Assembly: GCF_003436425.1 (NCBI RefSeq)
Contig: NZ_QSPK01000002.1
Coordinates: 1 to 42,727, forward strand
Source: Eubacterium sp. TM05-53
GTDB lineage: Bacteria > Bacillota_I > Bacilli_A > Erysipelotrichales > Erysipelotrichaceae
DNA: 42,727 nt
Direction: 5' to 3'
The notes beneath the pieces are model-generated. The model was not told where the DNA came from. It was given only the letters and a program-made list of their open reading frames with translations, and ran no database searches. Below, one piece after another: positions 24,820-32,364 of the stretch. Numbering within the stretch: position 1 is the first letter of the stretch; each line of letters opens with the position of its first letter. Made by a program: the position numbers and the translations under genes.

Positions 24820-25993
24820 TCATATCTTAATTCGTTATGGCGAACTGAGTTTAAAAGGAAAAAACCGTAACAACTTTATTAAGGCGCTTTATGACAATGT
24901 TCGTAAAGCTTTAAAAGCATTCCCAACATTAGAATTTGAAAAACAGCACGACCGTATGTATATTTATCTTCATGATGAAGATTCTAAGCAGGTTAGTGAT
25001 ATTTTAGCTAAAGTTTTTGGAATATCTTCCTTCTCATTAGCTATTAAAGTGGAACCAGATTTAGATCAAATCATTGATGCTTGTTATGAATCTTTAGATT
25101 TAACAACACCAAAAACATTTAAGGTGGCTGCGCGTCGTAGTGATAAATTATTCCCTTATATTTCGGATGAAATTAATCGTAAGGTAGCCACTAAAATTTT
25201 AAAGAACAGTGACTGGAAAGTGGATGTTCATAATCCGGATGTTAAAATTGTTGTTGAAGTTCACCAAGATGCAGCTTACATTATGACAGATCGTATTCAA
25301 GGTGCTGGTGGATATCCAGTGGGTGTTGGTGGAAAGGCCATGGTTTTATTAAGTGGTGGAATTGATTCTCCAGTTGCCTGCTATTTAATGATGAAACGTG
25401 GTGTACACATAGAATGTATTCACTATGCTTCACCTCCATATACTTCACAAAATGCCCAAGAAAAAGTAATGGAACTCGCAAGACTTGTATCTGGTTATCA
25501 AGGTGATGTTTTAGTTCATGTTGTTCCATTCACAGATCTTCAATTGGCAATCTATCAAAATGCGGATGAAAGTTATGCGATCACATTGATGCGTCGTATG
25601 ATGATGCGTATTGCGACAGGCCTAGCTAAGAAAAGACATGCTCAAGCTATCGCAACAGGTGAATCAATTGGACAGGTCGCAAGTCAAACTTTAGAGAGCA
25701 TGCTTACAATCAATGATGTCACAAATATGCCGATTATTCGTCCAGTTGTTTGTATGGATAAAGTTGAAATTATTGATCTTTCTAAAAAGATTGGAACATA
25801 TGAAACAAGTATTCTTCCTTATGAAGATTGTTGTACGATTTTTACACCAAAGAATCCGGTCACTAAACCTCGTGTGGATAAGTGTGAAAAATATGAGGCA
25901 AAATGGGATTTTGACAAGATGGTACAAGATTGTATAGATAATACAGAAGATATTTGGGTACATCCAGTTAAGGTTGAAGAAGATTTATTCTAA
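24803..25993 (+). CDS. thiI: tRNA 4-thiouridine synthase ThiI
   Basis: ThiI adenylates U8 of tRNA and transfers sulfur to form 4-thiouridine. The 396-residue protein has an N-terminal ferredoxin-like/THUMP region (ILIRYGELSLKGKNR, FKVAARRSDKLFPY) and a PP-loop ATPase (MVLLSGGIDSPVACYLM). A later ATGESIGQVASQT is the tRNA/nucleotide loop. The C-terminal rhodanese domain of enterobacterial ThiI is absent, as usual for Bacillota, where the neighbouring desulfurase hands over sulfur directly. Confidence 0.95.
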   Translation: MAYRYNHILIRYGELSLKGKNRNNFIKALYDNVRKALKAFPTLEFEKQHDRMYIYLHDEDSKQVSDILAKVFGISSFSLAIKVEPDLDQIIDACYESLDLTTPKTFKVAARRSDKLFPYISDEINRKVATKILKNSDWKVDVHNPDVKIVVEVHQDAAYIMTDRIQGAGGYPVGVGGKAMVLLSGGIDSPVACYLMMKRGVHIECIHYASPPYTSQNAQEKVMELARLVSGYQGDVLVHVVPFTDLQLAIYQNADESYAITLMRRMMMRIATGLAKKRHAQAIATGESIGQVASQTLESMLTINDVTNMPIIRPVVCMDKVEIIDLSKKIGTYETSILPYEDCCTIFTPKNPVTKPRVDKCEKYEAKWDFDKMVQDCIDNTEDIWVHPVKVEEDLF

Positions 25994-26025
25994 GAGAAGT
26001 GAAATATAGCGCTTCTCTTTTTCTT
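25992..26025 (+). terminator. Terminator of ezrA-nifS-thiI
   Basis: AAGAGAAGTG (25992-26001) pairs with CGCTTCTCTT (26010-26019), one G-U pair, eight-base loop, followed by T-rich sequence. It overlaps the thiI stop codon. Confidence 0.85.
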
Positions 26026-26028
26026 TTA

Positions 26029-26037
26029 TGTTATAAT
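26029..26037 (+). promoter_or_regulatory. Extended -10 promoter placing rlmA transcription start at its ATG
   Basis: TGTTATAAT is a perfect extended -10 (TGnTATAAT). Seven bases downstream is the ATG at 26044, and no ribosome site lies between, so the rlmA mRNA is predicted to be leaderless or nearly so. Confidence 0.55.
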
Positions 26038-26043
26038 CTTTTT

Positions 26044-26832
26044 ATGTTGATATGTCCGGTGTGTAAAAAGAAACTAATAAAAGAAAATAAAACATTTCGA
26101 TGCGAAAATAATCATTCTTTTGATTGTGCCAAACAAGGTTATGTGAACTTATCACGTAAACAGACAAAGAATCATGGGGACAACGCTTTAATGGTCAAAG
26201 CGCGTACAGATTTTTTAGAAAAAGATTATTATGATTTTATGCGTCAATATGTAAAGGGAAAGGCTAATGGATCTATTTATTTGGATGCTGGCTGTGGTCA
26301 GGGTTACTATACAAAAGAGATAGGGGCGAACTTTGAACATAGTTATGGGATTGATTTGAGCAAGGAAGCGATTCTTCATGCGTCTAAACAAGATAAACAT
26401 ACGCAATATATTGTGGGTAGTTTATTTGATATGCCTTTTTTAGATGAGAGCATAGATTGTGTTACAAGTATTTTTGTGCCTTTAGGTCAAGATGAAATCT
26501 ATCGTATACTAAAAGAAAATGGATATTGGATCGTAGTAGGTCCGGGTCCTAAGCATTGTTTTGAATTAAAAGAAGTATTGTATGACACACCCTACGAGAA
26601 TGAAATGCCAGAAATACTAGAACAATATGAATTGGTAAACCAGGAAATTATTCAGGAAAAAAAGATGGTAGATGATGTATGGTCTTTACTGGAAATGACA
26701 CCATATCGATATAAAACGAGTCAAGCTGGACTTGATCGTGTAAAACAATTAGAAAGGTTAGAGGTTACGTTTGAGTTTGTCGTAACTGTGTATAAAAAAT
26801 ATGAAAACAAAAGTAAAAAAATGGGGAATTAA
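26044..26832 (+). CDS. rlmA: 23S rRNA (guanine-N1)-methyltransferase RlmA/TlrB type
   Basis: RlmA-type enzymes methylate N1 of G745 or G748 in hairpin 35 of 23S rRNA. The 262-residue protein opens with a zinc finger: Cys4, Cys7 (ICPVCKK), Cys20 and His24 (FRCENNHSF), then FDCAKQGYVNLS, a family signature. The SAM site is YLDAGCGQGYYT and an acidic GIDLSKEAI follows. Which guanine is modified cannot be told. The frame extends to 25999 across the promoter; MLICPVC at 26044 matches the family start. Its 3' end overlaps rlmD by 32 bases. Confidence 0.88.
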   Translation: MLICPVCKKKLIKENKTFRCENNHSFDCAKQGYVNLSRKQTKNHGDNALMVKARTDFLEKDYYDFMRQYVKGKANGSIYLDAGCGQGYYTKEIGANFEHSYGIDLSKEAILHASKQDKHTQYIVGSLFDMPFLDESIDCVTSIFVPLGQDEIYRILKENGYWIVVGPGPKHCFELKEVLYDTPYENEMPEILEQYELVNQEIIQEKKMVDDVWSLLEMTPYRYKTSQAGLDRVKQLERLEVTFEFVVTVYKKYENKSKKMGN

Positions 26833-28105
26833 TGGTGAGGGAATTGCGTTCCATAAAGGAAAGCCAGTATTTATTGAAAATGCCATTCCGAACGAAGTTA
26901 TTGAATTTGATATTAAAAGTGATGAAGGTACTTATTTAGTTGGAGAATTAACTCGTTTAGTTGAACAGAGTTCAAAGCGTCGCTACCCACTTTGCCCAAT
27001 TTGGAAAGAGTGTGGTGGATGTGCTTTGATGCACGTAAAGTATCCAGCACAATGCAAGATGAAAGAGGGTAATTTAAAAGAGACACTGATTAAGTATGCG
27101 GATTATAATGGTCGAATTTTACCAATTTTAAAGAATCCTGAGCCATTGTCATATCGTAATAGCTGCAAACTTCCTTTTGGTGAAGAATATGGGGAGTTAT
27201 ATACAGGAATGTATGAGCGTGATACAAACCATTTCCAAAAGATGGAAAGGTGTTATGTGCATTCAAAATTGTTGGAACAAACGCGTCAGGAAGTTTTAAA
27301 AATTATGAATGAGCATCATTTAAAGATGTATGATGATAAAAAGAAAACGGGTTATCGTACATTGGTGATGAAAGAATTTGATTCTAAGATTCAAATTATT
27401 TTTGTGACGGGAAAAGAAGATTTAAGTGAAGAATTTATTCATGATGTGACTCAGCTAGAGGGTGTTGTTTCAATCTGGCAAAGTGTAAAAACAGAAACAA
27501 AGCGTGAAGTATTTGGAGATATGCGTTTTATTTGGGGAGAAGAAAAGATGCATCTTCGATTAGAAGATATTCAATTATCTTTACTTCCAAGATCTTTCTT
27601 CCAGTTAAACACGAAACAATCCGTGAATCTTTATAATGTGGTTAAAGATTGGATGCCAAGATCAAAGACTACGGTTGAAGCCTATAGTGGTATTGGTGCC
27701 ATCAGTTTATTTGTGAAAGATAAGGCACAAGAAATTATTGGTGTTGAATCCATTCAGGATGCGGTTGATAATGCCAATGAAAATGCGATGTTAAATCATG
27801 CAGACAATGTATCTTTCATTTGTGAAGATGCGGGTAGTGCCTTAGCACATTTAGTGCAAGAAAAAGAAGTGGATACATTGATTGTGGATCCGCCTCGTTC
27901 TGGTTTGGATGATACAATGAAGGAAACTATTTTAAAATCAAAGATCAAAACGATGATCTATGTATCTTGTAACCCAGCTACTTTGGCTAAAGATTTAGGC
28001 GTATTAAAGAAAGAGTATCGTATTGTTAAGATTCAACCAGTCGATATGTTTAGTCAAACTCCACACGTTGAGACGGTCTGTTTGATGTCTAGGAAACAGA
28101 AATAA
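26801..28105 (+). CDS. rlmD: 23S rRNA (uracil-C5)-methyltransferase RlmD (RumA family)
   Basis: It methylates C5 of U1939 (or a nearby uracil) in 23S rRNA. The 434-residue protein has an N-terminal TRAM-like domain (INGEGIAFHKGKPVFIENAIPNEV), an Fe-S cluster Cys set (CPIWKECGGCALMH), the SAM motif VEAYSGIGAISLF, DPPRSGLDD, and the catalytic Cys in MIYVSCNPATLAKDL. The closing HVETVCLMSRKQK is typical; the 3' end of rum/rlmD is a known integration site for streptococcal ICEs, and a mobile island begins right after the stop. Confidence 0.94.
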   Translation: MKTKVKKWGINGEGIAFHKGKPVFIENAIPNEVIEFDIKSDEGTYLVGELTRLVEQSSKRRYPLCPIWKECGGCALMHVKYPAQCKMKEGNLKETLIKYADYNGRILPILKNPEPLSYRNSCKLPFGEEYGELYTGMYERDTNHFQKMERCYVHSKLLEQTRQEVLKIMNEHHLKMYDDKKKTGYRTLVMKEFDSKIQIIFVTGKEDLSEEFIHDVTQLEGVVSIWQSVKTETKREVFGDMRFIWGEEKMHLRLEDIQLSLLPRSFFQLNTKQSVNLYNVVKDWMPRSKTTVEAYSGIGAISLFVKDKAQEIIGVESIQDAVDNANENAMLNHADNVSFICEDAGSALAHLVQEKEVDTLIVDPPRSGLDDTMKETILKSKIKTMIYVSCNPATLAKDLGVLKKEYRIVKIQPVDMFSQTPHVETVCLMSRKQK

Positions 28106-28375
28106 ATAGCGAAAAGTAGCGTATTTACGGGCTTTTTTGAGATTAGGCAATAACTCATGAAAGTCCGTATTTCTTATATTGAAACATATCTACTGTAAAA
28201 ACGGTCAGAGGGTTTAGGCTGTGGATTAGATGTCGTGGGTTGTGGCACTAGGATAGATGTTGTCTAGGGTGCAAACTCAATTTGAGTGAGTGATTTAGAT
28301 GTTGTCTAATCCGGCAACTCGACTGTTGGCAATATAGCAGGCAGTGGATTAGATGATAAGGGAGGAGTGGCATAG
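28106..28375 (+). other. Island boundary leader: long hairpin and repeated stop-start mini-ORFs
   Basis: A 15-bp imperfect hairpin (28127-28141 with 28154-28168) follows rlmD and may end its transcript. From 28221 a degenerate motif, G(G)ATTAGATG-TTGTCTA, recurs four times at 28-54-base steps. Each copy holds TAGATG, a stop codon followed directly by a start. The result is a chain of tiny ORFs (8, 10 and 12 residues: 28230-28256, 28257-28289, 28299-28337) leading to the HNH gene, itself preceded by TAG. No known RNA family is recognised by eye. Confidence 0.5.
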
Positions 28376-29155
28376 ATGCCTAGGCAGAGTAAGAATAAGT
28401 TTGAAATCATAAATGATGAAATTCATATCACACGAGAAGGATGGCCATTAATAGGTCTTACCACATACAGAGAAGATTATTACGAGGAATTGACATCAAA
28501 AACTTGGTCATTAACAAAACCTAACAGTGATACAGAAGATAAAGGTTATTTGTCTAACGGAACATTAGGATTACTTCATCGCTATATTGCAGGTAAATGG
28601 TACGGCGAAGATGTTCTGAAGGATATGACAGAAAAAGGATATGTTGTCGACCATATGAATAATAATCATGCGGATTGTAGAATATCCAATTTGGAATTTT
28701 TGAAAAAAGCATATAATACCGCAAAAGGTCAGGCGTTTGACGTAGATTCAAAAGCGATGGAGCATCATATTGCGGTGAATCTTTTTAAAGATTTTTCTAC
28801 TGGCTGTTATCAAATGACTATAGGTTGTAACGATGATATTGTTGGATTAACAGCAGATGGCAAAAAATATCACATTGTAGCGATTCTACTTCTATACGAT
28901 TGTGATTATTCCATAGTTATAAATGATGCTGAAAATATTCTGCGCATGTATGAAACAGAAGGTCGTATTGATGTTAGTAAAACATATGCCTGTGATATTA
29001 AGATTAGAAAAGCTGTTGATATTCAATTAACTGAGGAAGAAAAGAACGGAGCTGTTGTTATACGTGATGGAGTACCTTACCTTATTCTTGGAACTGGTAA
29101 GGCGTTTCTTAACTCAGTACATTATCAGGAGGGGTGGATGCCTCCGAAAAAGTGA
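28376..29155 (+). CDS. HNH endonuclease family protein
   Basis: 259 residues. LLHRYIAG (His68) and GYVVDHMNNNHADCRISNLE (Asp92-His93, then Asn) form the HNH ββα-metal pattern of phage and intron homing-type endonucleases. The ~140-residue region after it is unassigned. GGAGGAGTGGCATAG precedes the ATG. Homing or free-standing HNH nucleases often travel with mobile DNA, which fits the position at the island edge. No intron boundary or RuvC domain is seen, so it is not IscB-like. Confidence 0.72.
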   Translation: MPRQSKNKFEIINDEIHITREGWPLIGLTTYREDYYEELTSKTWSLTKPNSDTEDKGYLSNGTLGLLHRYIAGKWYGEDVLKDMTEKGYVVDHMNNNHADCRISNLEFLKKAYNTAKGQAFDVDSKAMEHHIAVNLFKDFSTGCYQMTIGCNDDIVGLTADGKKYHIVAILLLYDCDYSIVINDAENILRMYETEGRIDVSKTYACDIKIRKAVDIQLTEEEKNGAVVIRDGVPYLILGTGKAFLNSVHYQEGWMPPKK

Positions 29156-29262
29156 AAATTATCATATGCTACGGTAAATAACTGGATGTTAATTTGCGTT
29201 GCTTGAGGCAACGACTCTTTTGACTGTAAGATGAAGCTGTAAAAAACAAGGAGGTACAAATT

Positions 29263-29388
29263 ATGTTGAATGAAAACATAAAAAACTTAAGAAAGTCAAA
29301 AGGGCTATCACAAGAAGAACTTGCTATTAAATTGAATGTAGTTAGGCAAACAGTATCTAAATGGGAGAACGGAGGTTCCCTTAGTTAA
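29263..29388 (+). pseudogene. Truncated XRE-family HTH regulator
   Basis: 41 codons after AAGGAGGTACAAATT: NIKNLRKSKGLSQEELAIKL then VVRQTVSKWENG, the helix-turn-helix of Cro/C1-type regulators. It stops at GGSLS where homologues continue with a dimerisation or effector domain. The sequence changes character (higher GC) right after the stop, so the gene was cut by a rearrangement. Confidence 0.75.
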
Positions 29389-29450
29389 AGATACTACACC
29401 ACAACCCACGCTTACACAGTATTGCAAGAAAGCAACTTTTGGATAATTAT

Positions 29451-29499
29451 AAAGAAGCACTGTCAACATCCCCTTTGAAGATGGCGACGGTGCTTCTTT
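29451..29499. repeat. Long imperfect hairpin
   Basis: AAAGAAGCACTGTC (29451-29464) pairs with GACGGTGCTTCTTT (29486-29499) with one G-U; an inner CATC/GATG pair continues the stem. Confidence 0.75.
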
Positions 29500-29572
29500 G
29501 ATTTCCGGGGTGAGGATGTAAAAACGGCAAGGTCGGTTTTGTATCCGAGAAACGGAAATGACGGGGGAATCC

Positions 29573-29594
29573 AAAGGGGGCAACGCCCCTTTTT
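29573..29594 (+). terminator. GC-rich hairpin with T tract
   Basis: AAAGGGGGC, AAC, GCCCCTTT (one bulged G), then TTT. It looks like a factor-independent terminator just before the oriT. Confidence 0.5.
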
Positions 29595-29602
29595 GGCACA
29601 CG

Positions 29603-29633
29603 GACTTTGCTTGCAAAGTCTAGTGTGTTATAC
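29603..29633 (+). other. Candidate MOBV-type origin of transfer (oriT)
   Basis: The 8-bp inverted repeat GACTTTGC-TT-GCAAAGTC (29603-29620) is followed immediately by TAGTGTGTTATAC (29621-29633). The pMV158 relaxase MobM, prototype of MOBV, is known to nick TAGTGTG/TTA next to an inverted repeat. Here the nick would fall between 29627 and 29628. No relaxase gene is nearby. Confidence 0.65.
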
Positions 29634-29698
29634 CCTCTATCTGCGGGTCTGCGAAAAGTCGGGGACTGGATTCGGGGTGTCGATTTTGAAGCAGACAA

Positions 29699-29747
29699 AA
29701 AGAGCTTTGTTTCTGTGCCCGTGTCAGTCACAGAAGTAAAGCTCTTT
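29699..29747. repeat. 19-bp hairpin
   Basis: 29699-29717 pairs with 29729-29747 over 19 positions with two G-U pairs, 11-base loop; outer ends AAAGAGCTTT and AAAGCTCTTT. Function unknown; it could be an element end or an attenuator. Confidence 0.75.
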
Positions 29748-29768
29748 GATTAGCAGGTAGAGGGTATA

Positions 29769-29804
29769 GTTGAACGATGCACCATTTTTGGCGGGTCATT
29801 CAAC
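29769..29804 (+). repeat. 36-bp direct repeat, copy 1
   Basis: GTTGAACGATGC...GGGTCATTCAAC, identical over 36 bases to 31468-31503. Its ends form a 9-bp inverted repeat with one mismatch. It fuses directly to a truncated flavoprotein gene. Confidence 0.95.
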
Positions 29805-30173
29805 TTTGAAGATATGACTCTTGAGACGGCTCTCGAAAGCATATTTAACTATAAGTTGATGTTTGTTTTGTTTGATAAAGCAAAAGTAAATCGCAACATG
29901 TTTTGGGCAAATATGAACGATTCTCAAAGGCAATATCTTTGCGATGTTATAGAACACTTTCGTATACCTGTTATCGACACCGAGAAATACGAGAGAGCAC
30001 AAGTGTGTACTGGTGGTGTGCCCGTAAGTGAAATAAATCCCCATAATATGGAGTCTCTTATATTACCAGGAGTACACTTCGTTGGAGAAGTATTAGATGT
30101 CGACGGTCAATGTGGCGGATACAATCTTGCGTTTGCGTTTGTAAGCGGATATGTAGCAGGTAAGAACATATAA
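29805..30173 (+). pseudogene. C-terminal fragment of a BaiN/HI0933-type NAD(P)/FAD oxidoreductase
   Basis: About 120 residues remain of a ~410-residue family. CTGGVPVSEINPHNMES, LPGVHFVGEVLDVDG and CGGYNLAFAFVSGYVAG are the C-terminal FAD-binding signatures of the HI0933/BaiN flavoproteins. The N-terminal Rossmann part is missing, and the frame runs upstream straight into the 36-bp repeat. An ATG at 29814 could start translation, but the product would lack the nucleotide site. Confidence 0.8.
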
Positions 30174-30207
30174 AGAAAGAACAAAAGAGAATATTTGTTG
30201 AAATCTA

Positions 30208-30236
30208 TTGAATTTTCTAAGAGATTGTGATATAAT
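30208..30236 (+). promoter_or_regulatory. erm promoter
   Basis: TTGAAT (30208-30213), 17 bases, TATAAT (30231-30236) with TGA before it (extended -10). The start point near 30243 leaves about 22 bases before the erm ATG, with no room for a leader peptide. Confidence 0.75.
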
Positions 30237-30264
30237 AAAAGTTCAATAATAGGAGGTACACTCT

Positions 30265-31218
30265 ATGAGAATAGAACATTCACAAAACTTTTTGCATAGC
30301 AAAAAACTTGTTTCGGAGTTGCTTGATAAGACTAATCTTAATGATGATGATACAGTTATTGAAATAGGTCCCGGTAAAGGAATTATAACAGAGGAATTAT
30401 CTAAAAAATGCAAACGAATTATAGCGATTGAATATGATAATAAATTATCTGCTTCGTTGAAGGAAACTTTTTCAGAAGATTCAAAGATACAAATTATCGA
30501 ACAAGATTTTCTTAAATATAAGTTGCCAAATAGCGGAGAATATAAAATTTGTGCAAACATCCCCTTCAATCTTACAGCTGATATAATGAAAAAAGTGCTT
30601 GAATTTGAAAATTCTCCAACGGACATATATTTTATAATGCAATATGAAGCGTTTTTAAAGTATGCAGGTCAACCTTATTATAGTGAAAGCATGCGTTCTC
30701 TTTTATATAAACCTTGGTATTTTTCAGAATTAATCCATGAATTTAAGCCAACGGACTTTCGTCCTGCACCCAATGCGAGAATATGTTTTGTTCATTTTCA
30801 CAAGCGAGATAATCCAAAGGTAGCAGACAGCAAAGATTATAAAAATTTTCTATCATATGTTTTTGCAGCTCCAGGCAACACTTTTAAGGAGAAAACCAAG
30901 AAACTATTTACTTACGAACAGCAGAAACGCATTTGTAAACAAATAAAAATTTTGATAAATTCATCTATTTCTGAAATTTCCTATGAAGGGTGGATTGCTT
31001 TATATGATGTATTCGTAAGGTTTGTTTCGGACGAAAAGAAAGAATTTATCAAAGGATCAGAGCAATCCTTAAAAAGTCAACAAAACAAGTTGCAAAAAAC
31101 ACATCGAAATCGCAATCAAGGATGCACTAAATTCAATGCGAATAAAACAAGAAAAAAGGATGTGATCACACATCCAGAACAAAAGCAAAAAGCCAAGCAA
31201 AGAAATCACAATTTCTGA
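30265..31218 (+). CDS. erm: 23S rRNA (adenine-N6)-dimethyltransferase, Erm family
   Basis: Erm enzymes methylate A2058 of 23S rRNA and give macrolide-lincosamide-streptogramin B resistance. The protein starts RIEHSQNFLHSKKL, has the SAM motif EIGPGKG (residues 33-39), an acidic IAIEYDNKL, and the catalytic NIPF (98-101), which separates Erm from KsgA (NLPY-type). Then FRPAPNARICFVHF follows. With 317 residues it exceeds the usual 245-285, through a Lys/Arg/Gln-rich tail from ~263 on, a feature of some actinobacterial Erm proteins. The class is not assigned. AGGAGGTACACTCT precedes the ATG. It lies between two copies of the 36-bp repeat. Confidence 0.88.
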   Translation: MRIEHSQNFLHSKKLVSELLDKTNLNDDDTVIEIGPGKGIITEELSKKCKRIIAIEYDNKLSASLKETFSEDSKIQIIEQDFLKYKLPNSGEYKICANIPFNLTADIMKKVLEFENSPTDIYFIMQYEAFLKYAGQPYYSESMRSLLYKPWYFSELIHEFKPTDFRPAPNARICFVHFHKRDNPKVADSKDYKNFLSYVFAAPGNTFKEKTKKLFTYEQQKRICKQIKILINSSISEISYEGWIALYDVFVRFVSDEKKEFIKGSEQSLKSQQNKLQKTHRNRNQGCTKFNANKTRKKDVITHPEQKQKAKQRNHNF

Positions 31219-31259
31219 TATAAAAACAGAAAATAACTAAAAAGTGGTGGAAGTTGACA

Positions 31260-31472
31260 ATGAGAAATGGATATTATTTATATGCTTATATTGAGATTAA
31301 CGAATACGCAAATTATTATAAAACTGACACTAAAAGGCACGACCAAAATATTTCGTTGTGGAAGTATAGTGATGGTGATTTATCGTTAGTGAGATATTGG
31401 GAGCTTGAAAGACTCTCAAGAATTAAACATCACAATAAAGCATTTTCGACAAAAGAACAATTTATAGGTTGA
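31260..31472 (+). pseudogene. N-terminal fragment, possibly NodU/CmcH-type carbamoyltransferase
   Basis: From ATG 31260 (GGTGGAAG six bases upstream) 70 residues are encoded: GYYLYAYIEINEYAN, RHDQNISLWKYSDGDLSL, ELERLSRIKHHNKAF. This looks like the start of a NodU/CmcH-family carbamoyltransferase, where a ligand His and an ELER segment occur early. That identification is from memory of the family and uncertain. The frame ends where the second 36-bp repeat begins, so the rest was lost at that junction. Confidence 0.4.
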
Positions 31473-31503
31473 ACGATGCACCATTTTTGGCGGGTCATTC
31501 AAC
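31468..31503 (+). repeat. 36-bp direct repeat, copy 2
   Basis: Identical to 29769-29804, same orientation, 1699 bases downstream. It separates the truncated carbamoyltransferase-like frame from the internal tex fragment. Confidence 0.95.
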
Positions 31504-32364
31504 CGAGAAAGTGAAGCTTTTGTAGCTAATACAATTAAGAAATTTAATTTACCAGTCTCTTATACCATTGTTTCTGAAGCAGGAGCCAGTGTATATAGTG
31601 CATCTAAATTAGCTATTGAAGAATTTCCAGACTTACATGTTGAACAAAGAAGTGCCATTTCGATTGCGAGAAGATTGATGGATCCACTTTCTGAATTGAT
31701 TAAAATCGATCCTCAATCGATTGGTGTTGGACAATATCAACATGATTTACCAACCGCAAGATTAAAAGAACGTTTAGACTTTGTGGTTGAAAAAGCAGTT
31801 AACCGCGTGGGTGTAAATATCAATACAGCCAGTATTTCTCTACTTAAAAATATTGCAGGATTGAATAACGCGAGTGCTACAAGTATTGTGGCATATCGTG
31901 AAGAAAATGGAAAAATTGAATCACGTACACAAATTAAAAAGATTCCTAAGATTGGGCCAAAAGCCTTTGAACAAGCAGCTGGATTCTTACGTATTGAAGA
32001 TGGAAAAGAACCGTTGGATTGCACAAGCATTCACCCTGAATCGTATAAGGCAACGAAAGTATTGTTGAAGGAATTAGGTTTGGATACTTCGGATTTGGGA
32101 ACACAAAAAGCTAAAGATGTAATTTCAGATTGTGATACAAAACAATTGATGCAAGACACAGGATTAGATAGTTATACATTGAAAGATATCTTAGATGCGA
32201 TTTGTATGCCACTTAGAGATTATCGTGATAAATATGATGCTCCTTTATTAAGAAAAGATGTATTGGAAATCGAAGACTTACATATTAATGATAAGCTAGA
32301 AGCATGCAATGCACTGATTCCGGCTTCCTTAGCTGCATTCGTAAGTGAAAGACCGCCAAGGTAA
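31504..32364 (+). pseudogene. tex: Internal fragment of tex (S1-domain transcription accessory protein)
   Basis: The frame starts abruptly at RESEAFVANTIKKF, right after the repeat, and carries the Tex core: YTIVSEAGASVYSAS, ARRLMDPLSELIKIDP, VGQYQHDL, and the helix-hairpin-helix region VNINTASISLLKNIAGLN. The N-terminal third and the C-terminal S1 RNA-binding domain are gone: homologous sequence ends at HINDKLE near 32300, followed by ~20 unrelated codons to a stop. Two deletions thus left about 265 of ~710 codons. Confidence 0.88.

Larger units (their letters stand above)
29389..29768. mobile_element. Remnant of a mobilizable element (non-coding, hairpin-rich, higher GC)
   Basis: No believable gene is seen in these ~380 bases; several overlapping frames on both strands are shadows. 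The stretch is clearly richer in G+C than its neighbours and holds three strong hairpins and a MOBV-like oriT. The relaxase gene that should follow an oriT is absent, so only the transfer origin region remains. Confidence 0.6.

Noticed and set aside
28106..29155. IscB/IsrB-type OMEGA system (HEARO RNA plus HNH protein)
   Set aside because: The 259-residue protein has an HNH motif but no RuvC parts or bridge helix, and the upstream RNA does not show a pattern I recognise as HEARO.
29447..29739. Overlapping ORFs on both strands in the oriT region
   Set aside because: No ribosome sites, cross hairpin arms, and compositions unlike proteins; they are shadows of non-coding sequence.
29769..29804. 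36-bp repeat as an integron attC site
   Set aside because: The terminal heptamers are in the inverse order (GTTRRRY first, RYYYAAC last) and no integron integrase or cassette array is present.
29769..31503. 36-bp repeat as a CRISPR repeat pair
   Set aside because: Length and terminal GTTGAA/TTCAAC are suggestive, but there are only two copies 1.7 kb apart, no spacers and no cas genes.
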